50,123 nt of DNA. Origin: CAYOZL01 sp964408435 (GTDB lineage: Bacteria; Bdellovibrionota_C; UBA2361; SZUA-149; CAYOZL01). Position numbers and translations under genes: made by a program. Location of the stretch: the NCBI GenBank assembly GCA_964408435.1, contig CAYOZL010000010.1, forward strand, positions 1 to 50,123. The letters run 5' to 3'. Of the stretch, positions 40,028 to 47,188 are shown piece by piece (within the stretch, counting starts at the first letter, position 1; the number at the start of each line of letters is the position of its first letter). The notes beneath the pieces are model-generated. The model ran no database searches and was not told where the DNA came from. It worked only from the letters and a program-made list of their open reading frames with translations.

Positions 40028-40065
40028 CCAAGGTTAAGTATCTACATAAAAAGCCGACTTATAAT
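40028..40065 (+). promoter_or_regulatory. CCAAGGTTAA operator-like motif and TATAAT box before the 40117 gene
   Basis: CCAAGGTTAAGTATCTACAT (40028-40047) and a consensus TATAAT at 40060-40065, the same motif-to-box distance as at trbB. The leader is longer here (about 45 nt). Confidence 0.6.
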
Positions 40066-40116
40066 ATAATACTTACTCTAGAAACATTAAGTAAAAAGAT
40101 AAAGGATAAACACTAA

Positions 40117-40566
40117 ATGGATAAATTCCCACTAGCTTGGAGAACTTGGCAAGAGAAAGTCTGCTCATACGGAGTTGACTTAAATGATAGTGAACTAATG
40201 GAGATTGTTCATGAATACAATGCTAAAGGCTTTGATAGTTTCCCAGTAGTTTTTAAAGAAATTGAAAAAGCAGCTGATATTAGTGAAGAGAACTTCTTTA
40301 AAGTCTACACAGACATAATTAATACGTTTAAAAAACATATCGATAAAAATATTGATGTTAATTGGTCTAGTTCAAGAGGAAACAGTGCACTTTCAGGTTT
40401 CACAGTTACAGATGAACAGCATGTAGAGAATATAAGAGCATATTATAAATCTGGAGAGGACGAACTTCTAGAAGAAGCTGATAGGTTATCAAAAGAAACA
40501 GGTAGAGATATCTTCGAAATCTTTTTTGAGCTTAAAGAAGCTAAAAAAAATAAGGATGCAAGGTAA
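40117..40566 (+). CDS. Fic-linked protein, copy 1
   Basis: 149 residues, soluble and acidic. The first 95 residues are almost identical to those of the next gene (one N-to-D change in FPLAWRTWQEKVCSYGVDLN through DVNWSSSRG, then swapped SN/NS). The C-terminal part differs more: DEQHVENIRAYYKSGEDELL, then ETGRDIFEIFFELKEAKK. The two genes also share the upstream GATAAAGGA-AAACACTAA. No family is recognised. Placed directly before fic, the pair may be antitoxins or substrates; the class I Fic inhibitory motif (S/T)xxxE(G/N) is not evident. Confidence 0.75.
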   Translation: MDKFPLAWRTWQEKVCSYGVDLNDSELMEIVHEYNAKGFDSFPVVFKEIEKAADISEENFFKVYTDIINTFKKHIDKNIDVNWSSSRGNSALSGFTVTDEQHVENIRAYYKSGEDELLEEADRLSKETGRDIFEIFFELKEAKKNKDAR

Positions 40567-40618
40567 GAATAATATAATGATTACTCAAATAAATACTAGG
40601 ATAAAGGACAAACACTAA

Positions 40619-41092
40619 ATGGATAAATTCCCACTCGCTTGGAGAACTTGGCAAGAGAAGGTCTGCTCATACGGAGTTGACTTAAATGATAGCGAACTTA
40701 TGGAGATAGTTCATGAGTACGACGCTAAAGGCTTTGATAGTTTTCCAGTCGTATTTAAAGAAATTGAAAAAGCAGCTGATATTAGTGAAGAGAATTTCTT
40801 TAAAGTCTACACAGATATAATCAATACGTTTAAAAAACATATTGATAAAAATATTGATGTTAACTGGTCAAGTTCAAGAGGAAGTAATGCACTTTCAGGT
40901 TTTGAAATTACGGATGAACAACATGTAGAACAAATAAGAAGATATTATCAATCTGGTAATGAAGAATTTTTAGAAGAAATAACAAGAATTTGTGATGAAA
41001 CTGGAAGAGACTTCTTTGAAGTTTATACAGAATTAAAAGCTAAAAAAGACGCCAGTAAAGATACCAGTAAAAATAATAGCGGTGCAGAATAA
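40619..41092 (+). CDS. Fic-linked protein, copy 2
   Basis: 157 residues, a tandem duplicate of the preceding gene. The N-terminal 95 codons differ mostly at silent positions, so the protein sequence is under purifying selection or has been evened out by gene conversion. The C-terminus reads DEQHVEQIRRYYQSGNEEFL, then ETGRDFFEVYTELKAKKDAS and a polar tail. Its stop TAA overlaps the fic ATG by one base, so it is probably translationally coupled to fic. This coupling is the best argument for a functional pair with Fic. Confidence 0.78.
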   Translation: MDKFPLAWRTWQEKVCSYGVDLNDSELMEIVHEYDAKGFDSFPVVFKEIEKAADISEENFFKVYTDIINTFKKHIDKNIDVNWSSSRGSNALSGFEITDEQHVEQIRRYYQSGNEEFLEEITRICDETGRDFFEVYTELKAKKDASKDTSKNNSGAE

Positions 41093-42033
41093 TGAGTCTG
41101 CACGAAAAAGATTGGGAAAGAGCACAGAAATTAGGCCTTACATCAAAAATTAAAACAGTTGATGATTATAACGACCACTTAGAGCAGGGTAAGAAAAATG
41201 CTAAAAAATATTTCTCTAGGCTTAATACTTATGCTCCTACAAACCAAGAAATTAAGAATATTCATAAAATAACTTTTGATAATATACACCCTTGGGCAGG
41301 ACAATTTAGAGAACCTGGTCAAGAAGTTAGAGTAGGGGATATTAAAGGCTCTTTAGCTATGGATGTTCCTGAAGAGTTAAAAAGACTTCATGATCAAATG
41401 CTATCTAAGTCTTTAGATAACTCTAAAGAGCTAAGAGCAAAGCAAATAGCAAGCTACCATGCAATCTATGAATCTATTCATCCATTTCAAGATGGAAATG
41501 GTAGAACTGGTAGAATTATCATGGATGGGCAAGCAAAAAAGCTCTTAGGTAAAAAAATAGAGTTTAATAAGATTGATAAAATTGACTATTATCAAGCTCT
41601 TCAAGCTGCAACTAGTTATGGAAAGATAGATTTTTTGGCGAATATTGTGCAGAAAAATTCACTCGATATTAAAAAACCAGACATTGCTGATCTTAAATTA
41701 AAGGAAAAAAGATTAGTAAAAGCTAGAAAAGCATTAGGCTTTAAAGGTAGTGATTTAGCTGCAACATACGGTCTAGGTGGTTATCCTCCAGCTATAACGA
41801 TACAAAAAGCAGAAAGAATTGCTAAGAGGGATAAAACTACAGACTTACCGCATAATAAAAAAGTCTTTAAGGTTCTAAAAGAAAACCAAGCTCTTATTTT
41901 TAAACAACAAAGAGTACAAAAAGAACTAAGAACAGTAAGAGAACATATTCAAGATTTTTCTAAGAAATTAGACCAAGGAAAAAGGTTGGAAAAGAAGCAG
42001 AGTATAAAGCTGGGGAAGGGAAGAAGTAAGTAA
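41092..42033 (+). CDS. Fic-family AMP-transferase
   Basis: 313 residues with the complete Fic motif HPFQDGNGRTGR (130-141), including the catalytic His130, and the flap NIHPWAGQFREPGQEVRVGD (near 64-83). Fic enzymes usually transfer AMP to Ser/Thr/Tyr of target proteins and act as toxins or effectors. The C-terminal third is helical and strongly basic (REHIQDFSKKLDQGKRLEKK, ends GKGRSK), which would also suit a type IV secretion signal. It has no inhibitory helix of its own visible, so a partner antitoxin is expected; the coupled genes upstream are candidates. Its last 50 or so codons are repeated in broken form five times downstream. Confidence 0.9.
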   Translation: MSLHEKDWERAQKLGLTSKIKTVDDYNDHLEQGKKNAKKYFSRLNTYAPTNQEIKNIHKITFDNIHPWAGQFREPGQEVRVGDIKGSLAMDVPEELKRLHDQMLSKSLDNSKELRAKQIASYHAIYESIHPFQDGNGRTGRIIMDGQAKKLLGKKIEFNKIDKIDYYQALQAATSYGKIDFLANIVQKNSLDIKKPDIADLKLKEKRLVKARKALGFKGSDLAATYGLGGYPPAITIQKAERIAKRDKTTDLPHNKKVFKVLKENQALIFKQQRVQKELRTVREHIQDFSKKLDQGKRLEKKQSIKLGKGRSK

Positions 42034-42105
42034 TCTATTCTAATACGGACACTTGAGTTTAGGATAAGTATTAAGTTCATCTTTTATATTTCAAAATAAA
42101 TTGAG

Positions 42106-43020
42106 GCTATTTCCCTTTTAAAACCTAATTTTAATTACTTATTAAATCGCAAGTAGCAGGCATAAAGAATCAAAGTGGCGCCAATAAAAAGATAAATTGA
42201 ACAATTTTCTCCTATTAGCAAAACTCCAATAACGATTGTAATAACTGGTTGAAGTAACAAAATTTGAGCGGCTTCATGACTTTGGATTTTTTGTAATGCT
42301 TTAGGTAAAAGATACATCCCAATACCAGATAGAAAACCAGCAAGAATCATTCCGTTTAAAGAAATTAAATCTGGTATTTCAGGAGCAAATAACAAAAAGA
42401 AAATGAAGATTGAACAAAGTATTTCTGCAAGAGCAAAAACATTACTTTTTCTCTTAGGTCTGATGTAGTCGCTTAGAACTAAAAACAAGCCATTTGTAAT
42501 TGCAGCTATAAACAGCATTATTGAGCCTAAGGTGCTTCCAGCTTCCAGCTCATAAAATACACAAATACAAATTCCTAGAGTTCCAAGCGCAATGCTATAA
42601 AAATCCTTATACTTTAGTCTTGTTCCTGCAAACTTTGAAAACAAAATTGTATAGATAGGATACGAAAAATATATCATAATTGCAGTAGCTGAAGGCATCT
42701 CAGTTGCAAGTACTCCTACCAAACAAAAGTTAATCAAAGCCCTACATAAAATAGTTATTGCCTCAACTTTAGTTTCTATTTTGAAACTGAAATTTTTTGG
42801 CCCTATTAGCAAGCATTGAATCAAAGCTGTTGCTGTTGATTTTATACTTACAATTATGACCAAAGAGACAAATGTATATTCAATGTTTATTGATTTGATA
42901 GAGAGTGGGAAAAAAGCAAACAGCAAGGCTGTGACTGCTGCTAACACTACAGCAAAGCTCGAACTATTTGGATCTTTTTGCCAAAAATACATATAAAAAA
43001 ACCTCTAAAGGGAAATAGCC
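42106..43020. repeat. Inverted repeat pair flanking the EamA transporter gene
   Basis: GGCTATTTCCCTTT at 42106-42119 and its perfect complement AAAGGGAAATAGCC at 43007-43020 lie just outside the gene on both sides. They look like the ends of a small mobile unit or of a captured gene. Confidence 0.55.
42135..42992 (-). CDS. EamA/DMT-superfamily transporter
   Basis: 285 residues with about ten membrane segments in two halves, each a DMT/EamA domain (first half contains LCRALINFCLVGVLATEMPS and MIYFSYPIYTILFSKFAG; second half AQILLLQPVITIVIGVLLIG). Family members export metabolites or drugs across the inner membrane; the substrate cannot be told. The gene is alone on the minus strand, framed by inverted repeats and by fic 3'-end copies, so it is cargo rather than a transfer gene. 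Confidence 0.88.
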   Translation of the reverse strand: MYFWQKDPNSSSFAVVLAAVTALLFAFFPLSIKSINIEYTFVSLVIIVSIKSTATALIQCLLIGPKNFSFKIETKVEAITILCRALINFCLVGVLATEMPSATAIMIYFSYPIYTILFSKFAGTRLKYKDFYSIALGTLGICICVFYELEAGSTLGSIMLFIAAITNGLFLVLSDYIRPKRKSNVFALAEILCSIFIFFLLFAPEIPDLISLNGMILAGFLSGIGMYLLPKALQKIQSHEAAQILLLQPVITIVIGVLLIGENCSIYLFIGATLILYACYLRFNK

Positions 43021-43143
43021 TGTATGATTGAATTGATTCATGCATACAAGTTTTAAATAAAACTACACTTATTTAATTTTAAAGTTTTTTATTTTTAAGA
43101 GATTTTTTAAAGAACTGAACTGCTCTGAGTAATAGACCTTTAA

Positions 43144-43299
43144 TAAAAGAAAATCAAGCTCTAATTTTTAAACAAGAAAGAGTACAAAAAGAAAAAGAAC
43201 TTTAGAGAACATATTCAAGATTTTTCTAAAAAATTAGACCAAGGAAAAAGACTGGAAAAGAAGCAGAGTATAAAACTGGGGAAGGGAAGAAGTAAGTAG
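43144..43299 (+). pseudogene. Broken copy R1 of the fic 3' end
   Basis: It aligns with 41875-42033 from GAAAATCAAGCTCT to GGGAAGGGAAGAAGTAAGTA. A small rearrangement (AAAAAGAACTTTAGAGAACA instead of the fic sequence) breaks the frame and is shared with copy R3. The stretch 42993-43143 before it holds only the EamA leader and the inverted repeat. Confidence 0.9.
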
Positions 43300-43406
43300 A
43301 ATTTAAAATAAAGACAGTATAGAATAAAGTATGGGTATTAGTTTCGTAGCATAATACTGATATTAGTGATATAATGAAACTCTGCTTTGATAGATAAGGT
43401 ATTAAT

Positions 43407-43616
43407 ATGAAAAAGAAATATACAGCAGTCGTTGAAAAATGTGCTGATACTGGACAGTATGTAGGTTATGTTCCTGGCTTTCCAGGTTGTCATTCTCAAG
43501 GGAAAACCAGAGACGAATTGCATGGGAACTTGCAAGAAGTTCTTAAAATGCTTCTTGAAGACGGTGAGCCTGAGCTAAATTCAGAATTTATTGGAATTGA
43601 TACATTAGCTGCATAA
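43407..43616 (+). CDS. hicB: HicB-family antitoxin
   Basis: 69 residues with the HicB partial RNase H-like fold: YTAVVEKCADTGQYVGYVPG, then FPGCHSQGKTRDELHGNLQE, then LKMLLEDGE. There is no C-terminal DNA-binding domain, so this is the short HicB form. It neutralises HicA by blocking its active site. It precedes hicA, with no gap, which is the less common order but well known. Direct stop-start contact (TAAATG) indicates coupled translation. Confidence 0.9.
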   Translation: MKKKYTAVVEKCADTGQYVGYVPGFPGCHSQGKTRDELHGNLQEVLKMLLEDGEPELNSEFIGIDTLAA

Positions 43617-43841
43617 ATGGGAAAAAGACCACCTGTATTAAAACCAACTCAAGTAGCAAAATTACTTAAATCACATGGCTTTAAAGAGGTTCGTCAAAAA
43701 GGTTCTCATAAACAATTTAGACATTCTGATGGAAGATGCACAACATTACCATTTCATAAAGGTAAAGACTTATCTCCTTTATTGTTAAGACAAATCGCTA
43801 AAGACATTAAACTAGGTATTGATGACTTTCTTAAAGGATAA
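43617..43841 (+). CDS. hicA: HicA-family mRNA interferase toxin
   Basis: 74 residues with the HicA dsRBD-like fold and catalytic His31: LLKSHGFKEVRQKGSHKQFR, then TTLPFHKGKDLSPLLLRQIA. HicA cleaves mRNA independently of the ribosome. All typical motifs are present, so the toxin should be active. The pair is enclosed by fic 3'-end copies R1 and R2 and so forms a discrete module that may stabilise the surrounding array. Confidence 0.92.
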   Translation: MGKRPPVLKPTQVAKLLKSHGFKEVRQKGSHKQFRHSDGRCTTLPFHKGKDLSPLLLRQIAKDIKLGIDDFLKG

Positions 43842-43893
43842 AAATTTAAGTATTCATCTGAAGCGTTTTCTCAACCCATATTTTAAAAAGAAT

Positions 43894-43975
43894 ATATTTT
43901 TCTAAAAAATTAGACCAAGGGAAAAGGCTAGAAAAGAAGCAGAGTATAAAGCTAGAGAAAGAAAGAAGTAAGTAG
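43894..43975 (+). pseudogene. Broken copy R2 of the fic 3' end
   Basis: It begins at ATTTTTCTAAAAAATTAGAC and ends AAGAAAGAAGTAAGTAG; about 80 bp of the fic end remain. It shares CTAAAAAATTAGACC with R1 and the trailing CGGT(A/T)AAGTAG with R4. Confidence 0.85.
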
Positions 43976-44083
43976 CGGTAAAGTAGAACAGTGCACTTAG
44001 TACATACATTTATACAAATTATTATTTTTAATATTAGAATAAAAGGCTAGTGGAGCTCTAGTCAATAGTGAACAGATAAATCT

Positions 44084-44419
44084 CTATTCCCAACAACAGA
44101 AAACATCTTTACACTTAATGTTTGTATCCTCTCCAATCATTATTTTAAGATCTTCTGCCTCTTTGGCATATTCCTTCTCTGTGACATATGCCTTTATATT
44201 TTTAAGGTGAAATTTAGTTACTTTTTCACCAAAAGAAGATTCGCGGTAATGAACCTTCGTAAGGTACGCGAGACCAGTTCTTTCTACTATTCGACCAAAG
44301 ACTATAACGTATTTGACATTTTCGTTTTCGTCTTGAACTCGTAGATTTATACTAAAGCCCTGTGTCTTTAAAGCACCATCGAATACAACCAGTGATGATA
44401 TGCGATTTCCTTTAAGCAT
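44084..44419 (-). CDS. Uncharacterised small protein (111 aa), foreign-looking
   Basis: I take the ATG at 44419 (MLKGNRIS), which has AAAGGAAAT upstream; the frame extends to 44482 without a ribosome site. The protein is beta-rich with SLVVFDGALKTQGFSINLRV, then YVIVFGRIVERTGLAYLTKV, and ends with two Cys-containing turns (IKCKDVFCCWE). No family is recognised. Codon usage (CGN, GCG, TCG) resembles the Parcubacteria-like genes. It is cargo between fic relics R2 and R3. Confidence 0.6.
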   Translation of the reverse strand: MLKGNRISSLVVFDGALKTQGFSINLRVQDENENVKYVIVFGRIVERTGLAYLTKVHYRESSFGEKVTKFHLKNIKAYVTEKEYAKEAEDLKIMIGEDTNIKCKDVFCCWE

Positions 44420-44517
44420 AAGATTTCCTTTAAAATGGTAATTTAAATTTGGAGTCACATTGTTAGAAACTTGATAAAACAAGCTTTATAAAACCTTCAA
44501 TAAGCTCCACCACACCT

Positions 44518-44781
44518 CTACATCAGCTTACTAGAAAGCTTTAAATAAAATGATGAGGAAATTTGGTGATTTTCTACTCGATTTAAAATGGAAAGAGCTA
44601 AGCATAAAGGCATACTTATTTTATCATAAAATAGATATGATACAAAATATTCCAAATAAACGACATGCTTCATAAACATGTTGCTTAGCCTAAGTATTTG
44701 TAAATCAAATACAGGAATTAAGGTAATATTAAGTTCTTCATCCACTATTATTTTAATCTTATACTTACCAGTGCCTTTCAA
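44518..44781 (-). CDS. Possible small protein (87 aa), uncertain
   Basis: The frame starts with TTG and has AGGATAT very close upstream, so the start is weak. The sequence reads KYKIKIIVDEELNITLIPVF, then hydrophobic YLEYFVSYLFYDKISM and ALSILNRVENHQ. No family is recognised. It may be a real short gene, or the remains of one, in the same cargo module as the 44084 gene. Confidence 0.35.
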   Translation of the reverse strand: MKGTGKYKIKIIVDEELNITLIPVFDLQILRLSNMFMKHVVYLEYFVSYLFYDKISMPLCLALSILNRVENHQISSSFYLKLSSKLM

Positions 44782-44825
44782 ATATCCTAAATCGTTTTTT
44801 AATATTCTTTTTATTTAATGTTAAA

Positions 44826-44963
44826 TTTTATTTAAAACAAAAAGAGCACAAAAAGAAAAAGAACTTTAGAGAACATATTCAAGATTTTTCTAAGAAGTTA
44901 GCTAAAGAAAGGAAATTTGGAAAGAAACAGAGTATAAATCTGGGGAAGGGAAGAAGTAAGTAG
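44826..44963 (+). pseudogene. Broken copy R3 of the fic 3' end
   Basis: It shares with R1 the altered junction AAAAAGAACTTTAGAGAACA, then ATTCAAGATTTTTCTAAGAA, and ends GGGAAGGGAAGAAGTAAGTA. The shared derived change shows that R3 descends from an R1-like copy, not directly from the intact fic gene. It fills most of the gene-free stretch 44782-45094. Confidence 0.9.
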
Positions 44964-44977
44964 GGACAAAGTCGTAC

Positions 44978-45067
44978 GGCGCGCTTTAGCGCCTCTGATT
45001 ATACAAATTTCATACCTATATTAATCAAAGTTAAAGTGACTGCTGAGTTTTGATTCACTCAGCAGTC
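44978..45067 (-). terminator. Two hairpins after the 45095-45421 gene
   Basis: GACTGCTGAG (45038-45047) pairs perfectly with CTCAGCAGTC (45058-45067), with T-rich sequence beyond on the minus strand: a good terminator. A second GC-rich hairpin GGCGC-GCTTTA-GCGCC is at 44978-44993. Confidence 0.65.
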
Positions 45068-45094
45068 GAGCACCTTGAGTAAGAACCTGCTTTA

Positions 45095-45421
45095 TTACTC
45101 ACTGCTAGTAATTGCTTGCTCTCCCTTTAAACCAAATGATTCTAGGGCAAAGGCTGCAATCACAGTAGCGCATAGATAGAAACCAGATTCAATAAAGTTT
45201 GGCGCTTTCTCGGCCATGGTTTCAAATGGAAAACCACAAAGAAATGGTGTCAACCAAAGCGTCACCATAAAGAATTTGGTTTTCATTCCGAATGACATTT
45301 GAACAACCATAAAAGCCATGATAGCTGAGATCAATCCGGGAAATGGATAACCATTATACCAGACGACTGCAAAGCTTAGAGCTGCGATAGTTGTTGCCAA
45401 TAGGACTTCTCGAATCTTCAT
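45095..45421 (-). CDS. Small membrane protein (108 aa), foreign-looking
   Basis: Start at 45421 (MKIREVLL) with AAAGGATT upstream. Four hydrophobic segments (about 6-22, 27-42, 50-66, 79-96): LLATTIAALSFAVVWYNGYP, LISAIMAFMVVQMSFGMKTK, FFMVTLWLTPFLCGFP, and YLCATVIAAFALESFGL. No family is recognised. Codon usage and the strong terminator match the other foreign-looking genes. It is cargo between fic relics R3 and R4. Confidence 0.65.
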   Translation of the reverse strand: MKIREVLLATTIAALSFAVVWYNGYPFPGLISAIMAFMVVQMSFGMKTKFFMVTLWLTPFLCGFPFETMAEKAPNFIESGFYLCATVIAAFALESFGLKGEQAITSSE

Positions 45422-45582
45422 AATCAATCCTTTTTCAGTTTCTAAAACGTGGTAACAAAACTTAGTAATTATAACATTGAAATAAACGTTATTAAAGTAG
45501 CTGTTAAAATAAGAGCGATATCTTCTATCTCCCTTTCTTCTAGAGAATTAATACTCTTTTATAGACATGTAAGATTGTTAAC

Positions 45583-45611
45583 TAAATCTGGGGAAGGGAA
45601 GAAGTAAGTAG
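45583..45611 (+). pseudogene. Short copy R4 of the fic 3' end
   Basis: Only the last 29 bp remain (AAATCTGGGGAAGGGAAGAA then GTAAGTAG), identical to R3 over this stretch. The following CGGTTAAGTAG matches the sequence after R2. Confidence 0.75.
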
Positions 45612-45689
45612 CGGTTAAGTAGGGCGACTACACAAACAAAGGTAGTAACCTTCATCTGTGTAGGACATATAAAAACCATCTTAAGAGTC

Positions 45690-46172
45690 TTAACCAAGAA
45701 TAAAAGGAGCAATCGCTTTTAGTCCACTTAATTCCGGAATAGCAGTGCTATCATCACTTACGCCAAATTTGACTAGGTGTTCAAGCGCTAGCTTTCGTAA
45801 GAATTTTGCAGGATCTGACGGAGGATCTTCGATAGGAATTTCTTCTTCCATCTCAGCAAGTTCAATCCATAAAGCATCAAGTTTTTCAATCACTTGCTCA
45901 CGAAGTTCAGCCATAAGATTAGTAATTGCTTTTAAATACAATTTAAACTCTCTAATTGTTTCGGGAGCTTTCTCTATCTTTCCTTCTAGTAAATCGCTAA
46001 TCGATTCAAACTCTTTTTTTGTTGACTCACGAAGATCTTCTGTGAGTGGCTGATCTGAATCTGGATACATTGACTCAAGAAATCCATACATTTTCTCAGT
46101 GCTAGAAAGAAAAGCAAGCTGACCATTTGATTCTGATTGTTTAAGCAGATCATATAAGGTCGCTCTCATCAT
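45690..46172 (-). CDS. Uncharacterised helical acidic protein (160 aa), foreign-looking
   Basis: I place the start at 46172 (MMRATLYDLL), where TTAGGTTA precedes ATGATG; the frame runs further to 46238 without a ribosome site. The protein is helical and acidic: FLSSTEKMYGFLESMYPDSD, LREQVIEKLDALWIELAEME, and PAKFLRKLALEHLVKFGVSD. The unit LREQVIEKL recalls the LREQAxxKL repeats in the 4248-5135 protein. No signal peptide or membrane segment is seen. No family is recognised. Confidence 0.65.
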   Translation of the reverse strand: MMRATLYDLLKQSESNGQLAFLSSTEKMYGFLESMYPDSDQPLTEDLRESTKKEFESISDLLEGKIEKAPETIREFKLYLKAITNLMAELREQVIEKLDALWIELAEMEEEIPIEDPPSDPAKFLRKLALEHLVKFGVSDDSTAIPELSGLKAIAPFILG

Positions 46173-46498
46173 TAACCTAACTACGTGATTTACTTCCAAG
46201 GTTTTTCTCCAATAGAAATTTAAATTTAAATTAATCATGTAGGCAATAAAACCGTTTTGCCGCCCACGACTCTTTTTATTAAGAACAGCCGTAGGGCAAA
46301 TACTAATTTGCTAAAATACTCGAAAATAGAAAACTCAGAGAACAGTTGAGGAAAGTAACACAAATTTAGTTAAAAATAAATTATGAGAATTATGCTAAAC
46401 TGATTCATTTATTATCTAGAAGATTACTCCGTCTTACAATTTATCCTTTCAGGAACAACATAATCACGACAATCTTATCAATCTGATGTGTAAGTTAT
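46173..46498. other. Gene-free stretch between two minus-strand genes
   Basis: No gene or fic relic is seen. On the minus strand near 46258-46310, TTTGCC and GGCAAA bracket a possible leader hairpin ending in ACGGTTTTAT before the 45690-46172 gene. Confidence 0.4.
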
Positions 46499-47053
46499 CT
46501 AAAACGGATACTTTAGACCTTTTGGAATAGTATTAAGAGGAGTTTTTAACTTATACTTATCAACATCAATTTTATCAGTCAGAGGATTATATCCCTTGAT
46601 TCTTTGTGGAAGAAAGACTTTAGAAGTTACTTTATTAGTAAGACTCACACTAGTTTGTTCATCCTCTAACCATATAGCCACCAATTCAGTTTCCTCACTA
46701 AATGCAAGTAGGGGTTTTCTTTTTTTTACTACTTCTGCTTTAGCTACTGCAACTTGTCCTGGGTTGAGATTTAGGGAAAAACTAGCTTCAGCAACTACAT
46801 CACCTTCATTATAATGTAATTTTATATTATGATTTTTATTAGCCTCAATTTGTAAATCATATCTTTGATTAACGAATGCATCATCAACAGTAAAAGGAAT
46901 CACTGAGATGCCTTTTTTTAAAAATCCTTTTTCTTTAATCACAGTTTTTTTAATACTTGCAACTCTTGTTACATTTTCAGGAAGTTTATACGTCTTTGGT
47001 AAAATGCAACTAATAAGAAAGAATAGTGGAAATATTTTTAATGTAAGTTTCAT
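46499..47053 (-). CDS. Lipoprotein (184 aa), unknown
   Basis: Lipoprotein signal with lipobox LISC (cysteine 16). The mature part is beta-rich: TVIKEKGFLKKGISVIPFTV, then VVAEASFSLNLNPGQVAVAK, then VFLPQRIKGYNPLTDKID. No family is recognised. High AT content and AGA codons match the plasmid core, unlike the gene before it. It lies between fic relics R4 and R5. No clear ribosome site precedes the ATG. Confidence 0.65.
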   Translation of the reverse strand: MKLTLKIFPLFFLISCILPKTYKLPENVTRVASIKKTVIKEKGFLKKGISVIPFTVDDAFVNQRYDLQIEANKNHNIKLHYNEGDVVAEASFSLNLNPGQVAVAKAEVVKKRKPLLAFSEETELVAIWLEDEQTSVSLTNKVTSKVFLPQRIKGYNPLTDKIDVDKYKLKTPLNTIPKGLKYPF

Positions 47054-47159
47054 ATTAATATAGAATATATCATTACTTATACTTGGAGAACAGATAGTTT
47101 TAGAGAGATATTCAATATCGCTCTAAAATTTAGAAAAAATAATTTAAAAAGATATTATT

Positions 47160-47178
47160 GAAGGGAAGGAGTAAGTAA
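47160..47178 (+). repeat. Possible minimal copy R5 of the fic 3' end
   Basis: GAAGGGAAGGAGTAAGTA differs from the fic end at one base. At 18 bp the match could be chance, but it lies at the border between two cargo genes, as the other copies do. Confidence 0.4.
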
Positions 47179-47188
47179 AATTTATTTA

